Positions 1-11,447 of a stretch of DNA of 64,000 nt are shown here, piece after piece; within the stretch, counting starts at the first letter, position 1; the number at the start of each line of letters is the position of its first letter. The notes below the pieces were generated by a model that worked only from the letters and a program-made list of their open reading frames with translations, searched no databases and was not told the DNA's origin. Origin of the DNA: Oryzias latipes (lineage: Eukaryota > Chordata > Actinopteri > Beloniformes > Adrianichthyidae); contig NC_019869.2 of the NCBI RefSeq assembly GCF_002234675.1, forward strand, positions 11,456,015-11,520,014, read 5' to 3'. The position numbers and the translations under genes are program-made.

Positions 1-2042
1 CCAGAAAGTAGACATCCCTGTCTAATCCCTCTCTGAACCATAACAGGTCTGCTCAGTCCGCCACCAATCTTGACTAAACAAAAAGCCTCCTTATACAAAA
101 GAGCCAACAAAGATGTAAAAAACTCTCCAAAACCAAAAGCTCTCAAAGCAGAAAATAAATAAATATGATCAACCCTATCGAAGACCTTCTCCTGATCCAA
201 GGATAATAGTCCAACTGAGGTGTCACAGTGTTTGCAAACATCAAATAAATCACGTACAAGAAAAAGATTGTCCATAATAGATCGGTCAGGCACACAATAG
301 GACTGATCTCTGTGAATGATTACACCTAAAACATTCTTAAGTCTATTGGACAGGACCTTAGAGAGCAACTTATAGTCTGTACAGAGCAAGGCAAGCGGTC
401 TCCAGTTCTTCAGGAGAGTTAAGTCTCCTTTCTTAGGAAGAAGAGAGAGAACAGCATGACGGCATGAGAAAGGTAACAATCCAGTCTGTGAGCAATCCCT
501 GAACACCTCTAGTAGATCCGGGCCCAGGCACTTCCAGAAGTGTTTATAAAAATCTGCCGGCAGCCCATCCAAACCAGGAGACCTCCCGAGCGCCATCTGA
601 CCCACAGCAGCAGTCAATTCCTCCATGGAGATTGTAGAGTCCAAAAGATCCCTGTCTGCGTCACTCAGTCGTGGGAGTCCCTCCATCAGCTGATCCACAC
701 AGTCGCTGTCGCAGTCCTCTTTTCCGAATAAGCCGCTATAAAAATCCACCGCAAGAGTTCTCATGGCAGCCGGACTCGTAGTAACAGTCCCATCAAGAAG
801 GCGCAGACAGACCATCTGTTTCTTCCTAGAAACAGATTTCTCCAGGTTGAAAAAGAACGACGTGGGAGCATCCATGTCTCTGATGGTGGTAAACCGAGCT
901 CGAACTAAAGCTCCCTTAGCCCTTTCACGGAGAAATTAACTCAGTTCACCCCGTCTGCTCTTAAGTAAATGACCTTGTGAAGCACTATGAGTTGAACAAG
1001 TGTTTTCTAGCCCAGAAATTTCTTTTTCCAAAGCAGATATTGCTCTCTTAGTTGCAACTGTGGAATGGCTCGTATACTGCTGACAGAAAACCCGTATTTG
1101 TGCTTTACCCACCTCCCACCACTGGCTAACAGAAACAAAATCAGATCTTCTACATCTCCAAAGCTCCCAAAAAAACTCAAATTTCTCACAAAAAACTCTA
1201 TCCAGTAGAAGCTTCACATTGAAATGCCAGTATGAACTTCCTTTTGTAGAAGATCCAAGGTGTAATTCTAGTGTTATCATATGATGATCACTAAAAGCAA
1301 CTGGATAAATGGAACATCCATAAACCCTGTTTCTAAAACTGTCTGTGATATAAAATCTGTCCAGTCTAGCGAGGCTCAATTTTCCACCCACATTCCTGGC
1401 CCACGTGTATTGTCTGGTTTGGGGATTATTAAGCCGCCACACGTCAACCAAAGAAGAGTCAGAAACAATCTTTGATAAAACCGATGATGACTGGAAATGA
1501 GGTTCTGCACCTGTTCTATCTAAAGTAAAATCTAACGTGCAGTTCCAGTCACCGCCCATTACTATAACGTCCCCTGGATCACAGTTCTTCAAAAAATCCT
1601 CTAAAGTGAGGAAAAAAGGGATTCTGTGAGCACCTTCTGCAGGTGCATAAAAGTTAATCAAACAAAATTTAAACCCGTTCAGTTCAACCCTCACAGTGAG
1701 GAACCTGCCCGCGGCCACCTCACTAACGGATAAGATATTAAGACTCAGCCGAGGTGAAAAAAGAACCGCCACCCCAGCAGAGAAGACTGTACCATGAGAA
1801 AAGAAAGACTGACCCCTCCACCACAGAGCCCATTCTGCTTCAGTCAGTACATCACTATGTGTCTCCTGTAAAAACAAAATATCCAGAGCTTTATCTTCAA
1901 AAATGTCTTTAATAATCGCCCTCTTTTCCGCATCCCTCCCACCATTAATGTTTAAAGAGCCTGCCTTAAATGTAAACATAGAGTGAAGAAGGAAAAGTGA
2001 AGAAAATAACAGGAAAAGAATCATCCACACACACACAGTCAT
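1..2042 (-). pseudogene. LINE ORF2 (endonuclease and reverse transcriptase), one nonsense codon, partial
   Basis: ORF2 starts at 2042. The endonuclease occupies residues about 24-255: SLNINGG near the start, LFLQETHSD, the acidic GGDWNCTLD, LDRF and the catalytic-type AFSDHH. The frame is cut by TAA at 936-938. I translated the same frame down to base 1 and found it fully open, with reverse-transcriptase landmarks in the expected order: GRSPGLDGLPADFY, LLPKKGD, NWRPLALLCTDYKLLSK, SLDQEKVFDRVDH and RGIRQGCLLSG. One substitution therefore separates this copy from an open ORF2 in the part visible. The catalytic FADD-type box lies beyond the left edge. Confidence 0.85.
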
Positions 2043-2044
2043 AA

Positions 2045-3355
2045 CTACGTCAGTGTTTCACCCTTTTTCTTCATTTTCAACCTTCTGGAGCTTTTACCCT
2101 TCAAAGCCTTCAACTGTTTACGAATGGTAGTGACATGTTTCTTTAATCGAAACCGTTTCTTTTCATCAAGTATATTAAAGTCAACCTGTTTCTGCAAAGT
2201 TAGTGACGTCAGAATGAACTTCTCCAAATCTGGAAAATAATCAGCCACTTTAACTGGTCTACCAAATGAATCTTCTAGGAAGTGATTGATTTCCTCAAGT
2301 GAATAAATGTCATTGGACGATTTCTGGGACTCTGCCAGAGAGACACAGTCAGAATCTGAATCCAGCTCCATGTCTGTGGTGACAGGAGGAGGAATCACAG
2401 CAGAAAAATCATCAGTAACAGCAGACTGTCCATCTGCACACTCAACCCCTTCACCAGTCACCCCTGTGCCCATTTTATCACCACTAGAATGGTCAGAAAT
2501 ACCGGCAACATTCTCAACACTGACACTCACACCACCTTCAGACTCCTCCTGAAGCTCTGAGGCAGGAGCAACAGTGTTGTCTCTAACATTAACCTCACTA
2601 TTGCTGCTCTGAGCAGCTTCAGAGCTGCAACCTTCACCAGGATCTGTACCAGTTAGAAGGGCGGGGTCCCCCACACCCACACAGTCTGCAGCGGCGAGCC
2701 CCTGCTCCACCTGAGCGGCCGGAGCGGCCTCATCAGGCCGCCCTTCAGCTGCCCTGTGAGGGCAGGCGGCGCGCTTATGCCCAGCGTTTCCGCACTCAAA
2801 GCACTTCAGATTTCCCGTGCTGGCATAGACCAAATAATTGCCATCCCCGTGCTTCACGCGGAAGGACACGTCCAGAGTCTGAGCAGAAGAGCTCAGAAAC
2901 ATGAAAACCTGTCTGCGGAAGGACTGAACATGTCTCAGCTTCTCACTCCTGCAGCCCAAACCTACAGTTCGGAAACCGCTAGCAAACTTTCCGTAACGCT
3001 GCAGCTCTTTTTCCAGAGCGTCGTTGGGAATGAACGGGGGAACCCCCGAAACAATGACACGCGTCGACGGCACCGCGAGCGGGGACACCTGCAGGAACTC
3101 CCCGCCCACAGTGACGCCACACACGATCAAGTCAGATACCAAACGCTCCTCCGTCAGAAAAACTATCACTCCTTTGTTCATCCGAGAAGCATAAGTAATG
3201 TTGGCGTGACCAACTAAGTCTCCCACGGCAAGGAGAATTGTCTCCACAGACACCTGTGGGTCGGGTTGGACGCGGATCCCATGCCTCAGGGACAAGGACG
3301 GCGTCTGAGACGCCATCCCGGCGAGGCGGGTGAACCGCTGATCCCCCAAACTCAC
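2045..3355 (-). CDS. LINE ORF1 protein (nucleic-acid binding, CCHC zinc knuckle)
   Basis: Open frame of 436 codons. Residues about 95-195 resemble the RNA-binding region of Tx1-type ORF1 proteins (I see VIVSGVPPFIPND and later FECGNAGHKRAACPH, a CX2CX4HX4C knuckle near residue 190). Residues about 205-350 are acidic and low in complexity. The C-terminus is basic (LKALKGKSSRRLKMKKKGE), as expected of a nucleic-acid chaperone that coats the element's RNA. The frame closes with TAG at 2045-2047, and the ORF2 ATG follows after two bases, an arrangement suited to termination-reinitiation. I see no frameshift, so it could still encode protein. The start at 3355 is the first ATG; an internal Met 14 residues on is an alternative. 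Confidence 0.8.
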   Translation of the reverse strand: MSLGDQRFTRLAGMASQTPSLSLRHGIRVQPDPQVSVETILLAVGDLVGHANITYASRMNKGVIVFLTEERLVSDLIVCGVTVGGEFLQVSPLAVPSTRVIVSGVPPFIPNDALEKELQRYGKFASGFRTVGLGCRSEKLRHVQSFRRQVFMFLSSSAQTLDVSFRVKHGDGNYLVYASTGNLKCFECGNAGHKRAACPHRAAEGRPDEAAPAAQVEQGLAAADCVGVGDPALLTGTDPGEGCSSEAAQSSNSEVNVRDNTVAPASELQEESEGGVSVSVENVAGISDHSSGDKMGTGVTGEGVECADGQSAVTDDFSAVIPPPVTTDMELDSDSDCVSLAESQKSSNDIYSLEEINHFLEDSFGRPVKVADYFPDLEKFILTSLTLQKQVDFNILDEKKRFRLKKHVTTIRKQLKALKGKSSRRLKMKKKGETLT

Positions 3356-3507
3356 CAGTGAAAGTCGTTAAAAACAGTAAATAACTCAAAATAGAAAACG
3401 AACAAAGGAGCACTAAACCACACAAACTTTCTGTCAAACTCTCAAACTCACTCACTCACCCACACCGTCCATGCTGACGCCGCTACCAATCTCCCAGCAT
3501 GCAGTGC

Positions 3508-3537
3508 AAGAAAGAAAGAAAGAAAGAAAGAAAGAAA
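3508..3537. repeat. (GAAA)n microsatellite
   Basis: Seven or so GAAA units between the 5' end of the Tx1-like LINE and the 3' untranslated tail of another LINE. On the minus strand it reads (TTTC)n and could be the 3' tail of the older LINE or the insertion target of the younger one. Confidence 0.9.
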
Positions 3538-3902
3538 CTTTATTAATCTCCCAAAGGAGAAATCCAGGTGTTCGGCAGCAAAACACACACAAAAAAAAAC
3601 AACATAAACAGCAGTAAAATGACAGCTCACAAATAGAATGACAGTTGATATCAGGCATGTTCATTAAACAGCTGGATAGCTGAAGGGACAGGTGAGTTCT
3701 TAAAGCGCTCTGTCCTGCAGCGCAGTGAAATGAGCCGATTGCTCCATGTGCTCCTCTGTCCAGACATCGTGTTGTGCAAGAGATGTCTGGGATTGTCCAG
3801 GATGCTTTGAGTTAAGGCTCTCATCCTCTTCTGCAGCACAATTCCCCCAGAGTGATTGATTTGATTTGGACAAAAGGGCACTTCAGTGTCTGCTACCGCC
3901 AA
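3538..3902 (-). mobile_element. 3' end of a second LINE (ORF2 C-terminus and 3' UTR)
   Basis: On the minus strand an 83-codon open stretch (3902-3651) ends in CRTERFKNSPVPSAIQLFN. This R-x-x-R-F-K-N-S-x-V-P-x-A-I-x-L-x-N pattern is one I know from the C-termini of fish L2/CR1-like LINE proteins. A short 3' UTR with an AACTTTATTAATCTCCC motif follows, then the microsatellite. It is truncated at its 5' side near 3900. The family name is from memory and unverified. Confidence 0.65.
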
Positions 3903-3944
3903 TTTATTTAGAAGACATCATACTGAATTGCTGCTTTCTTGCAG

Positions 3945-6900
3945 GAAACCTTGCAACTATTGTCCTAACAATCACGCCAGAGTTCACAACAGAAGATCCT
4001 GCCTGTGATGACCATACAAACACGGAGAAGACTCCAGGAGACTGCAAGCAAAAGGAGAAAGCTGCGTTCGGGCCTGAACAAGGTGGGGAACAAATGGAAG
4101 AAAAGCAGGAAAAGAAGGAGGAGGAGAGCCTGAAGATGACCAGCTGGGTAGATGTGAATAACGAGAGACTGAGCGCTGAGGACAACAGCGAGAAGGAAGC
4201 CACTTCGAAGCCGGAGGAAGTGAGGGATGGTGTGGAGGAGCAAGAGCTGATGGAGGTGGAGGGGAGAGGCAGAGAGGAGGTGGAAAAGCAGCAGACCTGC
4301 TCGGTAGAGGCAGACCTGGCAGTGATGGAGGAGAAGTGGAGGGAGCAGTGTGCCATTAACGAGACGCTCAAGCAGCGGCTGGCCAATGAGGAGGAGTGCT
4401 TTAGGGTAAGAGACCTGCACCAGATTCATTTGAAAAAACACCGGCTGGGTCAAAATCCCGACTCCCTAAAAGAATACACAATGTGGGCCCATCTAGTGCC
4501 CTGGACTTTACGCAACATGCTCACTACTTTTTCATTTTTATTAACGGCTAAATGTTGTAGAAGTAAAAAGCTAAAACATTTTTCGAAGACTGTTTATGAA
4601 TCCAGTGTGTTCTGATGATGAAAACTTACATAATGTTTATAAATAACTGTAAGTACATTTTTTTTTGTGTGTGTGAGGCTTAATCCGAATCTGTCACAGG
4701 AAAATTACATTACACAAAATTTGGGGAACTATCGTTCTGCCATCAAGATTTGACCAACCTTAACAAGATTTTTTTTGACATATGCATACTTGTATCTATG
4801 GTGAAGCGTTACCATTTTTAATTAAATCATCGTAACTAATTGTGCTAAGTCTACGATTTTTTAAATGGAAACAATTTAAACCGATTTTTTTGTCATTCAT
4901 TCACTGATGACAGCAAACTACCGAATTGATTTCAATTTACAAATTGATTTAAAATTTTAATTTATTTTAACATTTACTTTATAAAACCAGTTTTGTTTGG
5001 TTATTAAAAAAGCTGTTTTCCCGTTGCTAGTGGCGTAAACCAAACAAAAGAAATTGCAAGAGTTTGACTTAAAAAGGAATCTGTGTTTTGACTTCCTCAT
5101 CGACTGTATTTGTGAACTGAACTGAGACTGAGACCACCCCACCCACCCCACCCACCCCAGCGTCCCAAACGGCAACTACCTGCAGGTTCCAAGATGCCAA
5201 AATCCTACAGACCTCTGTATAGAGATAAGCAACTACCACTGAGCTCTGATAGCTTTTTAACATGTTTTCTTCAGAGCAAATGGAAACGATGGAAACATTT
5301 GACAGATTTAGTGTGCCCCGCTTTTAAGTGGTAGGGGTATAGATTTCCAACAAGCTCATTCCTGATTGGCCAGAGTGATTTCTTGCCAAAGAGACCGCAA
5401 CAATTTACTGACGTCGTCTGGTTCCAACATGGCGGCGTCCGTATTCTGGGGAAAAAAAGGCGACTGAATTGACTTCATGTTGGAGCCTGAAGTAAGCCAT
5501 GTTCTATGGATGACATCACACCCACTCTTATATAGTCAATGGATTTTTAGAATCAGTTTTACCTTTTTTAGCTGGAGGTTAATTAGATTTTGATTAATCC
5601 AGTTGTTTGTTTGTTTTTAACTAAACCAAGCTCTATAATTTCACACTCCAATCGTCAGATTTCCAGGTGGTTTAGTTCTACCTGAAAAAAACAGCAGATT
5701 TTTTAGATCACTTTTTTAGAGTTTGTAGAGATTATAGAATTGATCTGATTTTTGATGAAATGCAGGAAAACGTGGTGTGTGTGAGTATAGTGTGTATTTG
5801 GACTGGCTGTAAATGCGTCTCCCCCTTGACTTTGATTGAGTCTGATGTCTGAGGTGAGGGTCCACAGCCCCCCAGCGACCCCCTCCAGCGGTCCTTAATG
5901 GGCCCAAAGGCTGAGGATGGGGGCAGACGCAGAACTCCGTGCTTTACGGCTGTTTACATCAGCCAGAGAACAGAGGGAGTCACCGCTCTGCTGCAGACTC
6001 TCTTCACCTGAACTTAACCCTCTAATGCTGCGCCGTAAATTCATGGGAAGAGGGGAGAGAGGACGGGAGGAGATGAAAGGGGGAATTAGCGGGGGAAGCA
6101 ACAGAAACGGAGAGTTTTAGGGCGATGAAAACAGGACAGACAGACATTAAGCAGAAAGAGAGACGCTGGGAGAGGAGGGAGGGGGGATGAAGCGTTTAAG
6201 ATGAAGGGAAATAAGAGAAAACAACAGCCATTGTAAACCATCCTGCAGGGTTAGTTGTGTTGCAGACGGAGAAATTTATGGCCGTCCCCTGACCTGCTTC
6301 ATCTTGGCCTGAACACTGACCTGGTGCTTTGGCTCTAGTTATGGCTTTCACAGTCAACCCTACACACTTGACTTTACGCCAGCATAGATAAAAGACAAAC
6401 AGTGTGTTTGTGGAACTACAATTGAATTATTCCTGTGGTCATTCACAGGCTGAAAGCAGAAAACCTTATTTCTCCTCTGACAGCAGTTTTTAATAAGACC
6501 TCCGAATTCTCATGGCTATGATCCCTTTTATCATGTCATCTTGGGTTTTTGTAATGTTTATGTGTGTCTGTTCACTAGGTGCACATGGCTGAAAGAGCTC
6601 GCGAGGTGAAGGAACTCAAACGCAACCTCGCCCAGGCGCTGCGAGAAAAGGAGCAACTCCAGGAGGTGAGGCTGTCCAAAAATAACCCTAAACCTAGAAA
6701 CCACTGAGATAACGTCATGGTATAAGCCTCCATGATGAGGTGAAGCTTCTTAAGCTACGTTCACAGCACCCTGCATTCTCTGCATTCAAAGCTCTAATGC
6801 TCTTGCATAGCTATGAAAGCTTCTACAGCCGTTTTTGGGCTCTACATACAAAACGAGTGGCCATTGAGCACGCGTTGAAAGGTAAACCTGGTCAAACGTT

Positions 6901-9900
6901 GACCAATCAGGGACTTGGATTTGGAAACGACGTATGGATGCCGTCCTTTTTAATTCCCGGAAGAGCCAACTGTTTGAGCATTGATCATGAAGGAGAAATG
7001 AACTATTGCGGTTTGTGCGCGGCTGGAATTCTACAACACCAAGTCTTTCATGTACCAAAATAGAGCTGTGAAAGAAAAAGCCTGTTGCATCTTCATGAGA
7101 TTTGCACCCCTTCAACATCAAACACGTCCCATCAAACCTCTTCCAACTGCAGCTAGCAGGCATGCGCTTGTAAACAGTAGAAAGAGAAAAGAAGAAGAAG
7201 AAGCCCCTCCCTGCTGGTCCAGTGTGAACAAGGTGGGCTAAAGAGCCTGCATTTAGTGTATTCTTAAAAGCATACCTTTTTTTCACATATGATATTCAGA
7301 GCTATAGCAGAAACGAAAGGTTTTGTCATCCAAGTCCACAAACAAGCAACTTTTGTTTTCTGTTCACAAAGAAACCAAAAAAATATTAAACTTTTCTACC
7401 AATGGAAAACCCCCAAGCTAGCAAATTTAACAAAAGAATAAACATGTTTGGAAAGTCAAATTTTGCAGAAAAGTGAGGAAACAGAAGTGCCTTCAACTTC
7501 AAAATAAAAGAAATTTACATTTAACAGACAAAAACCAGGAGTCTTTACTCCACATATGGATTTATTGTGACAGTTGCTTCCACACCTCCTAATTATGCAT
7601 ACAATTCAACAACCGGCTGTCTATTGGTACAAGGATGCTGCTAATGAAGTTGTTCAAACAGTGGATTCACATGTATTATTAGATTTAGAAAACACCAGCT
7701 TTTGTGATCGTTTTTGTTTTGTTTTTTGTCGCATGTTAAAAGTCAAACGAAGCTAAAGTTGATGTAATTTTTTTTTTTAAGCTTCTACTTTTACAGTTAT
7801 GGGCTTAGTTTAAACCAGCTGCAGATGTTTTACAGAGAATGAAGATTTACCATCAAAAGTTAAGGGAAACTGAAAGCTAAAAATAAAATAAAAACTTCAG
7901 TCACTTGAGCCTCGTACAGACCAGTCCGTGAAAATATGTCTGACAATAAACCGGTCTGCAGTTTGAAAAAGCTTGGAGACCATTGATCTAAAATTCCAGC
8001 CCAAATTGAATAAATCCTCTTTGTTTCGTTGAATTTTGTGATAACAATTGACTTGAGTGTTTACACACTCTGCATGACGCTTCTTCAAGTCCCAGTGAAT
8101 GCCAGCTTTGGCTCCCAACAGGCTGTGGTTTTCCTTTTCACATAAGTAGCTGTTGTAAACTCTAAACTGAAGTCCATAACAAGATCATTGCTCTCAATTA
8201 TACACAGCAATCGTGTCATGTCTGAGCTCTTTCTGTGGCTTTTCCCTTCCAGCTCCCAGTCCCTCCATCCCACTAATTAATACATCTATACTTGCTTCTT
8301 TCGCCCTTTAGTACAGCGCCATTAGACAGTGAAAATGCCACGCTACGTGTCTGTTTCACCTCCCCAACCCCGCATTAAATGTTAAATCTGATAGCAGCAC
8401 ACTAATGAAGTCATCAAGGGAGGAGAACAGCGAGCTATAGAATGGGGGGACAAATGAGAGAAGGTGAGCACCTCTATCAGCAAAAGCCTGAGCATCGGGA
8501 GCCTGAGTCTGGCACCCATTACAGTAATGAGTGGGGTACTAATGCGCGCGCTTCAGCTATAATCACAAAGGGCAGAAATGAAACTTACCAGCAAGTTAAA
8601 AGTTTGGACTGGCTTTGTTGTTCCTGCTGGAATTCTTTGTGGAAAAGGAAACTAAGATACCTGAAAACACCTGTGAAACAACGTGTTTAAAAAGTTCTGT
8701 TCACAAAAATGGACTATATTTAGGATTGACAGGTGAAGCACAGAATCTTTTCATTTATTTTCAAAGTGTTCCCAGTGGTCTTTTAATTATGGTTATGCAG
8801 TTTTTAGCCAAAATTGTTTTTTAAAAATACTTGTTTTTTTAGGACATAGTTTCTGCAGAGCAGCAGGAGTTCATTAGAAATTCACCTCTGTGTTGTGGGC
8901 AGGACTGTTGGCACAGAGCAACACCACCCCCTCTTCCCCTTTCCTTTGCTAAGAGCTCTCTGTTTATACGGCTCGCCCATACAAATATATATGCCCCCAT
9001 AGTTTCTGTCACAACTACGCTTTTTTTTTAAACTGCCTCTGTCTTCTGCTCCTGATTCACAACAATTTAACTAAAGAATTGCAATTTAAATCTTCATTTT
9101 CTCAAGAGATGTCGTCCATCATCAGAAAAAATGCCACAAAAACATACGAAAAACACGACTTGAATCTTTCATGTTTCCTCTGCAGAAGCTGCAGCGGTAC
9201 GTTTCAGTGCAGAAAGGGCAGGAAGCTGCTGTTCAGTGCGCAGAAGTCAGACAGCCGATGGTGCTGCGCTACCCGCTCCCCTACCCCCAGGACCCCTCCC
9301 CTCCACCGCTGGTGCCACAGAGACCCGCTGAGCTCCAGTACGGCAATCCTTACTCCACTGACACCCCAAGAGGTTGGATGAGCGCGAGTTTTAGTCACAC
9401 TCATGCCCGTCTGCCAGCATCTGACTTTTTTTCCCCACTTTTTAAAGACCGAACCGATGTGTCGCTGTCTCCCGAATACCTGGCACGGCCTCCACCTGAG
9501 GCTCCTCCCTGCACGCCTCCCTGCGCACCTCCGATCACACCCCCCAGCCCCGGTCCAGGAGTGCCGGGATGGAGCAGAAGGGTTGTCTGCATCCAGCCGT
9601 CCCGCAGCACAAGTCCTCCAGAGAACAATGAGCCTCCACCAGCGGAAACCCAGAAGGTAAGAGGACACAAGAACCAAATGAGTCTGTTCGGAAAAAATCC
9701 CCTCAAGCACTTTTTAAAGCATTGAGCTTCAGTAAATAAACGTTCACTTTCATGTTTCTGAGCTGTGAGCAAATGTTTCTCAAGGCTCCGTCTGTCACTA
9801 AGGAGGAAAAAAAAACTTGCCCTCCAGAGCCAGGGCTGCAAACTGATTTGCATAAAGTTATGATTAATGTGAGGACAAAAGAGAGGATGATGATCAGAGC

Positions 9901-11447
9901 GAGGAGAGAGTACGTACAGGAGATCAGTTACTGGCTGTTAAGGATGGATTTTTTTTTAACACAGTTACGTTGAAAAAGCTCTACGAAAGTGTTTTTCTGC
10001 ACTTCATCATATTATTATTTCTTTATCTGTTTTTTTTATTCATTTTGCACATTTTTCTATGTCCTTTTTTGTTTTTAGCAGTTTTAGTCCTCTTCCACAC
10101 ATTAGTCACGATTTCTGTCTAATAACTATCTTAACATTAACAGCAAATCATTTAGAAATCAATCATGTTATATTTGTAAGGAGGAAAATGTTGTTTTTTA
10201 GTATTTTTAATGTCTTCTTGAAGCATTTTTCTGATGATGGAGGACATAAATTAAGAAAATTAAGCTCCAAATTATATGCATGAGTATTTCTTTATTGTAA
10301 TTGTTGTGAATCAGGAGTAGACAAAAAAAAGGTGTTTGAAAAATGACAAAAAAACTACAATCAGCGGGATCGCTGCCCGCTCACAACTCAGTGGCGAATT
10401 TCTAATGGACTATTGCTACTCTGCAGGAACTATGTCCAAGAAAACAACACAGGTTTCTTATTTTTCATAAAAACATTATAATCAAAATTAAAAAAGACCA
10501 CTGGGAAAACATTTACAACAAATCAGAAGAGGATCAGAGTGGGACTTTTAAACCGTTCAGTGTATCATTTGTTGTATTTCAAAGTAACAGTGCTTATTAT
10601 ACCAGTGAATGCCAAAAACCTAAGTCATCTTGTTAATGATGAAGCAGTGTGGAGGTTTTGTTTTTGTTTTGGCTTTTTTGGTGTATTTCTTACATCTGGA
10701 ACCAAATGAGTCTTTGCATGTGGGCAAAATCACCTTCCTTTATAAACTGTAAAATACCACTGAAGATGAAAATAAATCAGAATGGAACCAGTCTTCATTT
10801 GACAGAAAAACGGTAAAAAGCAGCTGTTGTGAAGATGTACAAACAAATGCACACCTTTAAACTTTTCTACACATTATCATCCAAGGTGAGCAACGGAGCT
10901 CCTCCTTCATGTGATCATCAATCTAGTCGGCGCAGTGAGGCAAGAAGCAACTTCTGCTTCGACTCCAGGTAACTCCCATCATGCACTTCTGTAAAGAACA
11001 AGAAAAGGAAGTTGTATGCTGTCTACACATTTGAATCTACTCAGTGTGTCGGTTAAATCAGGTGTTTGGCATGCTTTAATAGGTTGAATAAATGTTTTTA
11101 TCTATTAAAATATCTTGTAGTAAGAGGGGAAACGTCAGCTCACTCCAGTCCTGCCAGAATGTCAAATTGTAGTTTCACAGTCTCATATGCTAAACTACAC
11201 AACTCATGGCGTGTTTTTACCCCTGCTCTGCTGTAGTAGTGACGTCCACAAGCGCTGCCCCCTCTGCGAAGTCATCTTCCCGCCACACTTTGAGCAGCGC
11301 AGCTTCGAGCAGCACGTGGAAAGCCACTGGAAGGTTTGCCCCGTCTGCTCCGAGCAGTTCCCCCTCGACTGTCAGCAGTGCCTCTTCGAGAGGCACGTCC
11401 TCACACACTTCGACGGCCACGTGCTCAACTTTGACCAGATCGAATGA
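3945..11447 (+). CDS. tax1bp1: Tax1-binding protein 1, C-terminal half (six coding exons; 5' part lies left of the window)
   Basis: Ubiquitin-binding autophagy receptor and A20 adaptor that limits NF-kB and interferon signalling in the cytosol. Coding exons: 3945-4405, 6579-6665, 9186-9372, 9448-9656, 10886-10968 and 11237-11447 (stop TGA). Phases agree throughout and give about 411 visible residues. The first exon is acidic, Glu/Lys-rich and runs into coiled coil (EKWREQCAINETLKQRLANE). The next encodes VKELKRNLAQALREKEQLQE, then come proline-rich exons. The last exon carries two tandem zinc fingers, CPLCEVIFPPHF...HVESH and CPVCSEQFPLDC...HVLTH, each CX2CX15HX3H, followed by HVLNFDQIE. This tail is diagnostic of the CALCOCO family and closest to TAX1BP1; in that family the fingers bind ubiquitin and myosin VI. 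The SKICH and LIR regions would lie upstream. Which fish paralogue (a or b) this is cannot be told. Confidence 0.9.
5085..5555 (+). repeat. Interspersed repeat family B, copy 1
   Basis: About 470 bp in the tax1bp1 intron, matched by 21930-22455. Shared words include GGTTCCAAGATGCCAAAATCC, AGTGGTAGGGGT, TTCCAACAAGCTCA, GTCTGGTTCCAA and TTGACTTCAT. The two copies together show imperfect inverted ends around CCATTGACTRTAYATAAG, so a non-autonomous DNA transposon is likely. A (CCCA)n patch sits at 5131-5160. The rest of the 4406-6578 intron shows only AT-rich unique-looking sequence. Confidence 0.6.
6745..7075 (+). repeat. Interspersed repeat family C, copy 1
   Basis: Similar to 43630-43935 in creb5. 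Shared words are TTTGGGCT, TACAAAA, GGGACTTGGATTTG and ACGTATGGA followed by CCGTCC. Termini were not resolved. The open frame across it is incidental. Confidence 0.55.
8740..9170 (+). repeat. Interspersed repeat family A, copy 1 (middle deleted)
   Basis: Carries the family words GTTCCCAGTGGTCTTTTAAT, AGGACATAGTTTCTGCAGAG, ATTAGAAATTCACCTCTG, CTGCTCCTGATTCACAACAA and CATCATCAGAAAAAATGCCA. The ATG-containing central block is missing. Its right end lies only about 15 bp from the tax1bp1 acceptor at 9185. Confidence 0.75.
10190..10553 (-). repeat. Interspersed repeat family A, copy 2
   Basis: Reverse orientation: TCTGATGATGGAGGACATAA, AGTATTTCTTTATTGTAATT, GTGAATCAGGAG, CTCACAACTCAGTGGCGAAT, and an end at GATCAGAGTGGGACTTTTAA. 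The central block is deleted. It lies in the tax1bp1 intron before the 10886 exon. Confidence 0.75.

Larger units (their letters stand above)
1..3507 (-). mobile_element. LINE retrotransposon, L1/Tx1-like, truncated by window edge
   Basis: Non-LTR retrotransposon lying antisense in an intron of tax1bp1. Read on the minus strand it has a short 5' leader (about 3507-3356), ORF1, a 2-nt gap, then ORF2 with an apurinic-type endonuclease followed by reverse transcriptase, which runs off the left edge. ORF1 followed by an AP endonuclease-RT ORF2, with a CCHC knuckle in ORF1, fits the L1/Tx1 group. I assign the clade from the look of the proteins, not from a search. The 5' end abuts a GAAA microsatellite (3508-3537). 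The near-complete reading frames suggest a fairly recent insertion. Confidence 0.85.

Noticed and set aside
6740..7286. Open frames of 107 and 166 codons
   Set aside because: They lie in interspersed repeat family C and have no recognisable protein.
9204..9853. Minus-strand open frames of 168 and 150 codons
   Set aside because: Antisense shadows of the GC-rich tax1bp1 exons 9186-9656; no domain.
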